Part shown: one piece after another, positions 16,058 to 24,633 of the stretch
Layout: each line of letters opens with the position of its first letter
Position numbering within the stretch: the first letter of the stretch is position 1
DNA from: Lactobacillus kalixensis DSM 16043
GTDB lineage: Bacteria; Bacillota; Bacilli; Lactobacillales; Lactobacillaceae
DNA: 49,978 bases
Direction: 5' to 3'
Assembly (NCBI RefSeq): GCF_001434335.1
Contig: NZ_AZFM01000014.1
Coordinates: 1-49,978, forward strand
Made by a program: the position numbers and the translations under genes
The notes under the pieces: model-generated
The model's database searches: none
What the model saw: the letters and a program-made list of their open reading frames with translations, nothing else
Told to the model about the DNA's origin: nothing

Positions 16058-17353
16058 GTGAGGAGAATGATTCAAAAAGTTCGTCGAAAGTTTATCATGC
16101 TTTCTACGGCGTGTTTAGCAATAGTATTAATCTTTTGCTTAGGATTATTAGTGATTGTTAATTTTAATCAGGCAACTAGGGAAAGAAATCGCGTCATGGA
16201 TATCTTGGTCACGAATAATGAACAGCTGACGCCGAGTAATTCTGGGAAAGTGGTTGGCAATCGCAATAATCCATTGTCTAGAAATTTTAGTCCGGGTCAA
16301 GGTAATCCTGAGTCGGTCTATCAATATCGTTACTTTACTGTGATGGATCTGGATGGGGACGGGAAAAATCTCCAAGTGATGAAGGGGCAAAAAAATTATC
16401 GTTTATCAACTAAGCAAAAGAAGCAGGCTGCACAAGAAGTTTTAGAAAAAAATAGAAGAAATAACCAGATTCGTCTAGCTGGAAGTTTTTATAAGTATGA
16501 AATAGCAACCAATCCTAATGGTCAACGCATGATTATCTTCTTGAACACTTCCTTGATCTATGCTAGAAGTTGGTACTTGCTTAGAATGTCAACTCTTTTA
16601 GGAGTTGGAACTTTGATTATCTTTGCTTTAATCTTAGGATTTTTATCAAATAAAGCGATTAAGCCAATTGCGGCAGCTTATAAAAAGCAAAGAGAATTCA
16701 TAACTAATGCTGGACATGAATTAAAGACGCCTTTAGCGATCATTTCTGCTAATACCGAAATGGAAGAAATGCTAGGGAACAAGTCTGAATGGACAGAAAG
16801 TACTAAGCAACAGACCAAGCGCTTGACTGACTTAATTAATCAATTGATTTCAATGTCAAGGATTGGAGAGCATGGCGATTTGGTGTTAGCAAAAGTTAAC
16901 TTTTCTGAATTAACTGAAGAAAATTCTAAGAGTTTCTCTTCGATGATGAAAAGCGACAATCTCGATTATCAGATTAACATTCAACCAAATTTGAGTGTAA
17001 TGGCAGAGAAACGATCACTTGGTGAAGTTGTCAATATCTTACTTGATAATGCACATAAATATTGTTTGGAGAATGGAAAAGTTGTAGTTGACTTGCATCG
17101 CAGCACTTTGAACAGAAATGTAATTTTAAAAGTAAGTAACAGTTTCAAAAATGACAAAAAAATTGACTATAATCACTTCTTTGAGCGTTTTTACCGTGAA
17201 GATGAATCGCACAATAATAAGAAGTCGGGATTTGGAATTGGATTATCGATGGCTAAAGATATCGTGACTGCCTTTAATGGTAAAATTGATGTTAATTATG
17301 ATAATAACACTCAGATGATAAGCTTTATTGTGACATTGAAAATTGCAAAATAG
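16058..17353 (+). CDS. Membrane sensor histidine kinase (CiaH-like) with atypical ATP-binding domain
   Basis: 431 residues from a GTG at 16058; an ATG at 16067 is possible but would sit 1 nt from AGGAG, so the start is uncertain. TM helices at about 15-36 and 172-196 flank an extracytoplasmic domain of about 135 residues rich in Asn and Arg. The HisKA domain carries H220 in NAGHELKTPLA. The ATPase domain has an N-box (VNILLDNAHKY), an F-box (FFERFYR) and a G2 box (GFGIGLS). The G1 box (DxGxG) is not recognisable; the position reads VSNSFKNDKKI. CiaH-like kinases often have a reduced G1, so it may still be active. Confidence 0.92.
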   Translation: MRRMIQKVRRKFIMLSTACLAIVLIFCLGLLVIVNFNQATRERNRVMDILVTNNEQLTPSNSGKVVGNRNNPLSRNFSPGQGNPESVYQYRYFTVMDLDGDGKNLQVMKGQKNYRLSTKQKKQAAQEVLEKNRRNNQIRLAGSFYKYEIATNPNGQRMIIFLNTSLIYARSWYLLRMSTLLGVGTLIIFALILGFLSNKAIKPIAAAYKKQREFITNAGHELKTPLAIISANTEMEEMLGNKSEWTESTKQQTKRLTDLINQLISMSRIGEHGDLVLAKVNFSELTEENSKSFSSMMKSDNLDYQINIQPNLSVMAEKRSLGEVVNILLDNAHKYCLENGKVVVDLHRSTLNRNVILKVSNSFKNDKKIDYNHFFERFYREDESHNNKKSGFGIGLSMAKDIVTAFNGKIDVNYDNNTQMISFIVTLKIAK

Positions 17354-17359
17354 ATACAG

Positions 17360-17386
17360 AATCGCTCAATTTTGAGCGATTTTTCT
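17360..17386 (+). terminator. Terminator of the synthetase/two-component operon
   Basis: AATCGCTCA (17360-17368) pairs with TGAGCGATT (17373-17381), 4-nt loop, then a T-rich run. It begins 7 nt after the kinase stop codon. Confidence 0.85.
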
Positions 17387-17390
17387 ATAC

Positions 17391-17416
17391 AAAAAATCCC
17401 CTTCAGTTGAAGGGGA
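17391..17416 (-). terminator. Terminator of the nucleoside transporter operon
   Basis: TCCCCTTCA and TGAAGGGGA (17397-17416) form the stem, and the minus strand continues with TTTTTTG. Confidence 0.85.
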
Positions 17417-17424
17417 AGTGATAA

Positions 17425-18381
17425 TTACTTTGTTTTAATATAATTTATACCGTCTGCTGCTGGAGCGACAGATTTACCTAAGAATACGACTAAAACGATA
17501 ATAGTAATAACATAAGGTGCAATCTGCATGTAGACGTTTGGAATATTTGAGATAACTGGTATTTGGTTACCGATGATACTCAAACTCTGAGCAAAACCAA
17601 AGAATAATGAGGAAAGCATGGCACCAATCGGATTCCATTTACCAAAAATGACTGCAGCTAAAGCCATGAAACCTTGTCCAACAATCGTTGAAACAGAAAA
17701 GTTACCTGAAATAGCTTCTGCAAACACAGCTCCACCGATTCCTCCTAGGAAACCGGAAATAAGAACACCAGCATAACGCATCTTGTAAACGTTAACTCCC
17801 ATAGTATCAGCTGCTTGAGGATTTTCACCAGCAGAGCGGAGTCTTAAGCCAAAGCGTGTTTTATATAATACCCAAGCTAAAAAAATTGCTAGAATAATTG
17901 CAACCCAAGCTGGAGCAGAAGTATTTTTAAAAAAGATAGGTCCTATAAATGGAATGTTTGCAAGACCTGGGAAGCTATAGTAACCAAAATTGGCAGAGAT
18001 ATTTTCAGTTTGACCTTTATCATAAATGGCCTTAATTAGGAATACTCCCAATGGTGGGGCCATAATATTCAAAACCGTTCCACTAATAATATGATCAGCG
18101 TGGAAATTGATTGTGGCTACGGCATGTAGAAGGGAAAAGATCAATCCAACAACACCACCGACTAACGCGCCGAGCCATGGAGTTGCTTTACCAAAAGTAG
18201 AAGCAAAAGTTAAATTGAAGACGATTGAAGAGAATGCCCCCATCGTCATAATTCCTTCAAGTCCAATATTTACAATTCCTGAATTTTCGCTGTATACGCC
18301 ACCTAATGAAGTGAAAATTAGAGGAGCGGAATACACAAGAGTCGAAGAAACAATTAATGCTAGCATTGCAGTGATATCCAT
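17425..18381 (-). CDS. Nucleoside ABC transporter permease (NupQ/YufQ-like)
   Basis: 318 residues, about 8-9 TM helices, of the BPD_transp_2 family (as RbsC). The motif GLEGIMTMGAFSSIVF and the cytoplasmic coupling segment LRLRSAGENPQAADTMGVNVYKMRY are typical of the BmpC/NupQ type. It is the last gene of a four-gene importer operon and overlaps the other permease gene by 1 nt. It should form a heterodimer with that permease. Confidence 0.92.
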   Translation of the reverse strand: MDITAMLALIVSSTLVYSAPLIFTSLGGVYSENSGIVNIGLEGIMTMGAFSSIVFNLTFASTFGKATPWLGALVGGVVGLIFSLLHAVATINFHADHIISGTVLNIMAPPLGVFLIKAIYDKGQTENISANFGYYSFPGLANIPFIGPIFFKNTSAPAWVAIILAIFLAWVLYKTRFGLRLRSAGENPQAADTMGVNVYKMRYAGVLISGFLGGIGGAVFAEAISGNFSVSTIVGQGFMALAAVIFGKWNPIGAMLSSLFFGFAQSLSIIGNQIPVISNIPNVYMQIAPYVITIIVLVVFLGKSVAPAADGINYIKTK

Positions 18382-19535
18382 TAGATTTGATCCTTTCTAG
18401 GAATTTTGATTCCAGGTCCATCGACACTGTTGTTAGGACCGATTTGCTCACCTTTTTTAAGTGGGTGTTGATTTTCGTAATTCTTTTTAACCTTGAATAA
18501 GAGACCGATTACGTAGTTGATGGCAACGAAGAAGATAATAGCTGCGATAACAATTTCTACGATTTCATAAGGCACACCGGCCACAGTTTGCATTCCCAAA
18601 CCACCAATTTTCAAAATTGAGAAAAGTAAAGATGCAATCAAAATACCACCAGCAGTGCAGCTACCTAATAAGGCAACCGATAATCCATCCCAGCCAATGC
18701 TCAAGCTAGTAGTCTGAGTGAAGTAGTTCTGGTAAGTACCCAATCCTTGAATAACGCCACCGATTCCTGCAAAACCACCTGAAAGAACCATAGATAAGAT
18801 GATGTTCTTTTTGGAAGACATCCCTGCATAACGACTAGCAAATGGGTTAAGACCAACAGCTTTTATTTCAAAACCAACAGTTGTTTTTTTCATCAAGAAC
18901 CAATATATGACAGCTGCAATCAAAGCCAAAAAAATTCCGGCATTGATTCTTGAATCACCAAACATGGAGCTGAGCCAGTCAATCTTCAAGCTTCCGTTAG
19001 CAGAGATATTCTTAGTAGTATCAGTGTCAACGCGCAATTTAGAAGACATTACTTGTTGCATTAAGTATTGGCATGAATAAAGCACGATGTAATTTAACAT
19101 GATTGTAGTAATAACTTCGTTTGTACCGAAGTACGCTCTTAAGACCCCGGCAATTCCGGCAACAACGGCCCCGGCAACGGCTCCCAGGATGATTGCTAGT
19201 GGAAGTAAGATGATCTTGGGCATATTAGGGTGGGCTAGGACAAACCAGATTGAAGTTAGCCAACCTGCTTGTGCTTGACCTGGTAAACCAATATTGAAGA
19301 AACCAGCATTAGAAGCAATGGCAAAACCAATTGCAGTAAAAATGAGTGGGGTTGCTTCACGAATAGTTTCACCAATTCCATTCATGTTGCCTAATGCACT
19401 TTGGAACATGGAGAGATAACCTTCAATTGGATTGTAGCTCCAAATTAACATGATCAAAGCACCAACAAGGAAACCAGCGATTACAGAAACAATTGGTACT
19501 AGAATATCTTTTGTTTTTTTACTAACTTTAATCAA
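18381..19535 (-). CDS. Nucleoside ABC transporter permease (NupP/YufP-like)
   Basis: 384 residues with about 9-10 TM helices of the same family as its neighbour. It shows the long loop with SSKLRVDTDTTKNI and the coupling motif GFEIKAVGLNPFASRYAGM, and has a charged C-terminal extension of about 35 residues. It starts 1 nt after the ATPase stop and runs into the second permease gene by 1 nt, so the three are co-translated. Confidence 0.92.
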   Translation of the reverse strand: MIKVSKKTKDILVPIVSVIAGFLVGALIMLIWSYNPIEGYLSMFQSALGNMNGIGETIREATPLIFTAIGFAIASNAGFFNIGLPGQAQAGWLTSIWFVLAHPNMPKIILLPLAIILGAVAGAVVAGIAGVLRAYFGTNEVITTIMLNYIVLYSCQYLMQQVMSSKLRVDTDTTKNISANGSLKIDWLSSMFGDSRINAGIFLALIAAVIYWFLMKKTTVGFEIKAVGLNPFASRYAGMSSKKNIILSMVLSGGFAGIGGVIQGLGTYQNYFTQTTSLSIGWDGLSVALLGSCTAGGILIASLLFSILKIGGLGMQTVAGVPYEIVEIVIAAIIFFVAINYVIGLLFKVKKNYENQHPLKKGEQIGPNNSVDGPGIKIPRKDQI

Positions 19536-19536
19536 T

Positions 19537-21057
19537 CTATTGACCTTCTTTCTTTATTCCTGTCATCAAAAGTCCTAATTCAGTTTCGTTAGTTGTTTCT
19601 GGAGTAACTTCACCAGATTCTTTTCCATCGTGAAGCACCAAAATGCGATCAGATAATTGCATAATTTCATCTAATTCGTAAGAAATTAATAAAATAGCTT
19701 TGCCAGCTTCCCGTTCTTTCAATAATTGCTTATGAATATACTCAATTGCACCAACATCGAGGCCTCTAGTAGGTTGGAAAGCAATAATCAAGTCACTGTT
19801 TCGATCTAGTTCACGAGCGATGATGACTTTTTGCTGATTACCACCGGATAATTCTCCAGTTGCCAAATTTTCATCAGTTGTTCGGATATCGAATTTTTTA
19901 ATCAATTTTTTGGCATGTTGATGAATATTCTTAAAGTTCATAATGCCATGTTTGGAGAAAGGCTCTTTGTAATAAGTCTGCAAAGCCAAATTATCTGCTA
20001 GGGATAATTGCAAAATCAAACCGAATTTTTGGCGGTCAGCAGGAATACTTGAAACGCCCATTTCTGTGATTTTTCTAACTGGTTGATTGGTCATATCTTG
20101 ATTCTTGATTAGAACAGCACCTGCATCTACCTTTCTTAAACCGGTAATTGCTTCAACCAGTTCATCTTGACCGTTACCATCGATTCCAGCAATTCCTAGG
20201 ATTTCTCCAGCTTTGATCTGAAAAGATAATCCTTTAACAACCAAGTTGCCACGTTTTTCTTTAACTTTTAGATCTTGGACATTTAGAATAGTTTTTCCAA
20301 CTTTAACTTTAGGCTTATGTAGATTCATTTGAACATGGTGGCCCACCATTAATTCTGCTAATTTCTCATCAGAAACCTGGTCAACATCGAATGTTCCTAC
20401 GTCTTGACCTGCGCGGATAACAGTTACACGATCTGCAACTGCCTTAATTTCTTCCAACTTATGGGTAATTAAGATGATGGATTTACCTTCTTTTGCCAAA
20501 TTTTTTAAAATCTTGATAAACTCAGTGATTTCTTGAGGAGTTAAAACAGCGGTTGGTTCATCGAAAATCAAGATGTCAGCCCCGCGGTAGAGGACTTTCA
20601 AAATTTCCACTCTTTGTTGCTGAGCTACGGAAATATCAGACACTTTGGCATTAGGATCGATAGCTAAGCCGTAGTGCTCAGATAATTTCATAACTTGTTC
20701 TTTAGCTGTTTTTAGGTCTAAAACTGGTCCTCTGGTAGTTTCATGTCCTAGAATGATGTTTTCTAAAACAGTGAAAGAGTGGGCGAGCATGAAGTGTTGG
20801 TGAACCATTCCAATGCGTAGATTTTTGGCTGCAGTAGCATCTTTAATTGCTACACTTTTACCATTGACTTTGATTTCACCAGAAGTAGGTTGAAGTAAAC
20901 CTGAAAGAATACTCATCAAGGTTGATTTACCAGCACCGTTTTCACCAAGAAGTGCTAAAATTTCACCTTTATTCAACGATAGATTAATATCATTATTTGC
21001 TTTGAAGCCATTGAAATCTTTAACAATGTGCTTCATTTCAATGATCTTTTCTGTCAT
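19537..21057 (-). CDS. Nucleoside ABC transporter ATPase with two nucleotide-binding domains (NupO/YufO-like)
   Basis: 506 residues, two ATPase halves. The first half has Walker A GENGAGKST, signature ISVAQQQRVEI and Walker B LIFDEPTAVL. The second half has a degenerate Walker A region (GIDGNGQDEL), signature LSGGNQQKVI and a Walker B-like LIIAFQPTRGLD. This asymmetry is normal for sugar/nucleoside importers of the RbsA/NupO type. The operon partners are a BMP-family binding lipoprotein and two permeases. Confidence 0.94.
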   Translation of the reverse strand: MTEKIIEMKHIVKDFNGFKANNDINLSLNKGEILALLGENGAGKSTLMSILSGLLQPTSGEIKVNGKSVAIKDATAAKNLRIGMVHQHFMLAHSFTVLENIILGHETTRGPVLDLKTAKEQVMKLSEHYGLAIDPNAKVSDISVAQQQRVEILKVLYRGADILIFDEPTAVLTPQEITEFIKILKNLAKEGKSIILITHKLEEIKAVADRVTVIRAGQDVGTFDVDQVSDEKLAELMVGHHVQMNLHKPKVKVGKTILNVQDLKVKEKRGNLVVKGLSFQIKAGEILGIAGIDGNGQDELVEAITGLRKVDAGAVLIKNQDMTNQPVRKITEMGVSSIPADRQKFGLILQLSLADNLALQTYYKEPFSKHGIMNFKNIHQHAKKLIKKFDIRTTDENLATGELSGGNQQKVIIARELDRNSDLIIAFQPTRGLDVGAIEYIHKQLLKEREAGKAILLISYELDEIMQLSDRILVLHDGKESGEVTPETTNETELGLLMTGIKKEGQ

Positions 21058-21073
21058 ATATTTCTTCCTTCTA

Positions 21074-21105
21074 TAAAAAAACTCTCCGCAATCAGACGAA
21101 GAGTT
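21074..21105 (-). terminator. Terminator-like hairpin between the binding-protein gene and the transporter genes
   Basis: On the minus strand AACTCTTCG (21097-21105) pairs with CGGAGAGTT (21080-21088, one G-U), and TTTTTTTATAG follows. Read on the plus strand the pair is a mismatch, so it is oriented with the operon. It probably lets only part of the transcription continue, giving more binding protein than membrane complex. Confidence 0.7.
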
Positions 21106-21127
21106 TCTTCAAAACTAATTTAAAAAA

Positions 21128-22216
21128 TTATTTACTTGGAGCAGTAGCAACCTTAATTTTGCCGTCAATGATTTGGGTGCGAGCTTTTTGAATTGCTGCC
21201 CAAGCCTTTGAGTCAAGATTGCCGCGAGTGATTGAAACCCCGTTACCCTTTAAGCTGTAAACTAAATGCTTACCGCCTGGGAACTTACCATTGTAAGCAT
21301 CGTTTGAGATGTTCTTTGTGGCAACGTTTAAACCTTTCAAAACAGAAGTTAAAGTGAAGTTGGATTTTTTACCACCTTTAGCAGTGTAGTTACCTAAGTT
21401 AGCTTGATCAACGTCAACGCCGATTACCCAAACTTTTTTGTTTACTGGACGAGTCTGGTTGTAGTCCTTTGCTTCCTGGAATACGCCGTTACCTGCATTA
21501 CCAGCAGCTTGGTAGATGATATCAGCTTTGTTTGCATACATTGATTGTGCAATTGATTTAGCTTTATCAGTTGAAGTGAAGTTACCAATGTATTGAGTTT
21601 GAACACTTATTTTCTTGTTCAATTGTTTAGCACCATCCGCAACCCCTTGCTTAAAGCCAGCTTCAAATAAATCGATAATTGATGATTTAGCACCACCGAT
21701 GAAGCCAACTTTGTTAGTCTTAGTTGAATAAGCTGCAGCTAAACCACCAAGGTATGAAGCTTCGTTACTTTCGAATGTAACAGAAGCAACATTTTTTTGT
21801 CCCTTAATTACACTATCGATAATAACGAAATTCTTTTTAGGGTTTTTCTTGGCTGCGGTTTGGACAGCTTGTTGCAATTGGTAACCGACCCCGAAGATTG
21901 TTTGATAACCAGCGCTGGCTGCTTGATCAAAGTTAGGAGCAAAGTCTGAAGCGTTACTTGATTGGAAGTATTGATAACCGCCTTTACCTTGTTTTAGGCC
22001 GTGTTCTTTACCGTAAGCTTTAAAACCTGCCCAAGCAGCTTGGTTAAATGAGTGGTCGTCAACACCATTTTCGTCAGTGATTAATGCCACTCCGTGTTTA
22101 CTATCAGAGTTAGTAGCTGCACCACCTTGTTTTTTACCGGAACAAGCGGTGAGGGCTAAACCTGCCATAGTTACAACCGCGCTAATTGACAAAATCTTCT
22201 TAAACTTTGAGTTCAT
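21128..22216 (-). CDS. BMP-family nucleoside-binding lipoprotein (NupN-like)
   Basis: 362 residues. The lipoprotein signal ends in LTAC at about residue 25. The BMP/PnrA domain is clear from ENGVDDHSFNQAAWAGF, GVGYQLQQAV, VTFESNEASYLGG, KVGFIGG, YQAAGNAGNGVF and WVIGVDVDQ. It binds purine or pyrimidine nucleosides outside the membrane and delivers them to the NupOPQ-type complex encoded next. A GGAGG ribosome site and a good promoter lie upstream. Confidence 0.94.
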   Translation of the reverse strand: MNSKFKKILSISAVVTMAGLALTACSGKKQGGAATNSDSKHGVALITDENGVDDHSFNQAAWAGFKAYGKEHGLKQGKGGYQYFQSSNASDFAPNFDQAASAGYQTIFGVGYQLQQAVQTAAKKNPKKNFVIIDSVIKGQKNVASVTFESNEASYLGGLAAAYSTKTNKVGFIGGAKSSIIDLFEAGFKQGVADGAKQLNKKISVQTQYIGNFTSTDKAKSIAQSMYANKADIIYQAAGNAGNGVFQEAKDYNQTRPVNKKVWVIGVDVDQANLGNYTAKGGKKSNFTLTSVLKGLNVATKNISNDAYNGKFPGGKHLVYSLKGNGVSITRGNLDSKAWAAIQKARTQIIDGKIKVATAPSK

Positions 22217-22260
22217 CTATATTTTTCCTCCAGAAACAAACTTGCGAACTATTTGATATT

Positions 22261-22289
22261 ATCTTAGCAGTACATTCGGATTTTGACAA
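22261..22289 (-). promoter_or_regulatory. Promoter of the nucleoside transporter operon
   Basis: On the minus strand TTGTCA (22284-22289), a 17-nt spacer and TAAGAT (22261-22266), about 45 nt upstream of the binding-protein start. Confidence 0.6.
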
Positions 22290-22326
22290 GTGCATATTTG
22301 AAATAATACAAAACTATATACCAACT

Positions 22327-22394
22327 TTTACATAACACGAATTAAGATCCAGAAGTTAAAATAACTGAACGATACGGATGTTGTATTATGTAAA
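22327..22394. repeat. Inverted repeat in the bmp/suf divergent region
   Basis: The 329-nt gap between the two operons holds a perfect 9-bp inverted repeat, TTTACATAA (22327-22335) and TTATGTAAA (22386-22394), 50 nt apart. It also holds a 10-bp direct repeat GATGTTGTAT at 22378 and 22440. The second direct copy overlaps a TATAAT (22447-22452) that may be the suf -10. These could be operator sites; no regulator gene is adjacent. Confidence 0.35.
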
Positions 22395-22545
22395 GGCAGC
22401 CTGCAATATCTTGTGGATGCAAAAATAACATAACTACTAGATGTTGTATAATTTTTATCTGAGATACAAATGTCAAGACTTAAATTTTTTTATTTTTGGG
22501 GGTAAATTAGACAATGTAGATTTAAAAAGAAAGTTAGAGAGCGTT

Positions 22546-23340
22546 ATGGCAACTTTAGAAATCAAAAACTTACATGTTGAAGTCAAAGATCAAGAAAAGA
22601 AAACTTATAAAAAAATTTTAAATGGTGTGAATTTATCGATGAAAACTGGCGAAATTCACGCCATCATGGGACCTAACGGTACTGGTAAATCAACTTTGTC
22701 TGAAACTATTATGGGAAATCCAAAATATAAAGTAACTGAAGGTGAGATTCTGCTTAATGGAGAAAACCTTGTAGGCATGCCAATTGATGAACGTGCAAGA
22801 AAGGGTCTGTTCTTAGCAATGCAATACCCTGCAGAAGTACCAGGTGTAACTAATGCAGAATTTTTACGTGCTGCAATTAATGCTCGCCGTCCAAAAGATA
22901 ACCCAATTCCGATGATGGACTTTATTCAAGAACTTGATAAGAATTTAGATCTATTGGATATGAATGAATCAATGACCGAGAGATATTTGAACCAAGGCTT
23001 TTCAGGCGGTGAAAGAAAAAGAAATGAAATCTTACAAATGTTAATGATTAAGCCGAGCTTTGGAATTCTAGACGAAATTGACTCTGGGCTTGATATTGAT
23101 GCTTTACGGGTGGTATCTCGCGGTGTAAATGCAATGCGAGGTGCAAATTTTGGAGCGCTCATGATCACACACTATCAGCGTTTACTTAATTACATAGTTC
23201 CTGATGTAGTTCACGTTATGATGGGTGGAAAAGTGGTTAAAGATGGTGGACCAGAACTTGCTAAGCGACTTGAAAATGAAGGATACGCTGGTTTGCGTGA
23301 TGAATTAGGCTTGGATATTAAGTTGGTTGATGAGGACTAG
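22546..23340 (+). CDS. sufC: Fe-S cluster assembly ATPase SufC
   Basis: 264 residues from the ATG at 22546 (MATLEIKNLHVEV), the start seen across the family; an upstream in-frame ATG at 22441 would add a non-conserved stretch. It has Walker A GPNGTGKST, signature FSGGERKRNE and Walker B GILDEIDSGLD. SufC is the ATPase of the SufBCD scaffold. It is the first gene of the sufCDSUB operon. Confidence 0.96.
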   Translation: MATLEIKNLHVEVKDQEKKTYKKILNGVNLSMKTGEIHAIMGPNGTGKSTLSETIMGNPKYKVTEGEILLNGENLVGMPIDERARKGLFLAMQYPAEVPGVTNAEFLRAAINARRPKDNPIPMMDFIQELDKNLDLLDMNESMTERYLNQGFSGGERKRNEILQMLMIKPSFGILDEIDSGLDIDALRVVSRGVNAMRGANFGALMITHYQRLLNYIVPDVVHVMMGGKVVKDGGPELAKRLENEGYAGLRDELGLDIKLVDED

Positions 23341-23349
23341 GTGAGTTAA

Positions 23350-24633
23350 ATGATTGATGATTTAAGACAAGTCAGTCGGGAGCACGGCGAGCCGACCTGG
23401 TTTACTGATAACAGAATTTCGGCAGCTGACTTAATTGACAAGTTACCATTACCTGACATGCAACGGTTTAAATATGATGACCTTCCATTAGTCAGTGAAA
23501 GAAAATTGCAATTTACTAATCAAAAAAATACAATTGATTATCTTAACGAAGAAAGTAATGTCATTAATCAAGTAAATCAAGAAAGCTTTGTCCGCTTAGA
23601 TGCTGATTTGATAGCTAAAGGTGTAATTCTTACTGATCTGTTTACTGCAATGAAGAAATATCCGGATTTAGTAAAAAAATATCTCAATACAGTTACTCCT
23701 TACAATGAAGATAAGTTATCAGCCTATAATCAGGCATATATGAATACTGGTGCCTTCCTCTACGTTCCTGATGATGTTGAAATTGATACACCAATTGAAG
23801 CGAATATTATTCAAAATACTGAATTGATGGCTACTTCAATGCCAATGATTTCACATATTTTAATTGTTGTAGGTAAGCGTAGTAAATTAAATTTCATTCA
23901 ACAATTATCATCAAGTGTGGGTGAACGTAATCTTATTAACCTTGTGGTTGAAGTGGTGGTTGAAGATGGAGCAAATATTAGTTTTTCAGCCTTAGATGAA
24001 ACAGAACTAGGCACGCTTGTCTTCTTTAATCGTCGCGCTAGCGTTGGTCGTGATGCCCATATTGAATGGAATGTAGCTTTTATGAATAACGACAACACAA
24101 TAGGAGATTTAGCTTCGGAATTAATTGGTGAAGGTAGCTACGCAAATTCTAAAGCGATCGCTGTTACTACTGGTAATCAAAAGTTAGTTGTCAATAATCG
24201 AGTTATCAATCGTGGTCCGCATTCGACTGGTCTAATTAATCAACGTGGAGTTTTACTTGAGAATTCCAAATTAATTTTTAATGGTATTGGTCAAATTATT
24301 CATGGTGCCCATGGATCAAAAGCTGATCAACAAAATCGAGTTTTAATGATGTCAGATCATGCTCAAGGTGACGCTAATCCGCTTTTGTTAATCGATGAAA
24401 ATGATGTGATTGCTGCTCATGCCGCAAGTGTTGGGCCGGTTGATCAAATTCAGTTGGACTATTTAATGAGTCGTGGGATCCCATTTAGACAAGCTGAGAG
24501 AATGGTTATTCATGGTTTTTTGGATGCGGTTCTTGGTTCAATTTCTAAAGGAAATGTAAGAGATAGGATGTTAAAACTTTTAGAAAGAAAGTTGATCATT
24601 GGACAAAATGAATATTATGACCATCAGGGATAG
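23350..24633 (+). CDS. sufD: Fe-S cluster assembly protein SufD
   Basis: 427 residues, with a helical N-terminal region and the right-handed beta-helix core shared with SufB (GAFLYVPDDVEIDTPIE, HGSKADQQNRVL, AHAASVGPVDQIQLDYLMSRG). SufD pairs with SufB in the SufBC2D scaffold. It begins 9 nt after sufC and overlaps the start of sufS. Confidence 0.95.
   Translation: MIDDLRQVSREHGEPTWFTDNRISAADLIDKLPLPDMQRFKYDDLPLVSERKLQFTNQKNTIDYLNEESNVINQVNQESFVRLDADLIAKGVILTDLFTAMKKYPDLVKKYLNTVTPYNEDKLSAYNQAYMNTGAFLYVPDDVEIDTPIEANIIQNTELMATSMPMISHILIVVGKRSKLNFIQQLSSSVGERNLINLVVEVVVEDGANISFSALDETELGTLVFFNRRASVGRDAHIEWNVAFMNNDNTIGDLASELIGEGSYANSKAIAVTTGNQKLVVNNRVINRGPHSTGLINQRGVLLENSKLIFNGIGQIIHGAHGSKADQQNRVLMMSDHAQGDANPLLLIDENDVIAAHAASVGPVDQIQLDYLMSRGIPFRQAERMVIHGFLDAVLGSISKGNVRDRMLKLLERKLIIGQNEYYDHQG

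Noticed and set aside
19537-21057. Degenerate second Walker A of the transporter ATPase as a sign of decay
   Set aside because: An altered second ATP site is normal in the RbsA/NupO class of ATPases with two halves.
22217-22545. Purine riboswitch in the leader of the nucleoside transporter operon
   Set aside because: I looked for the conserved purine riboswitch core and paired loops and did not find them; the leader from the predicted promoter is only about 40 nt.
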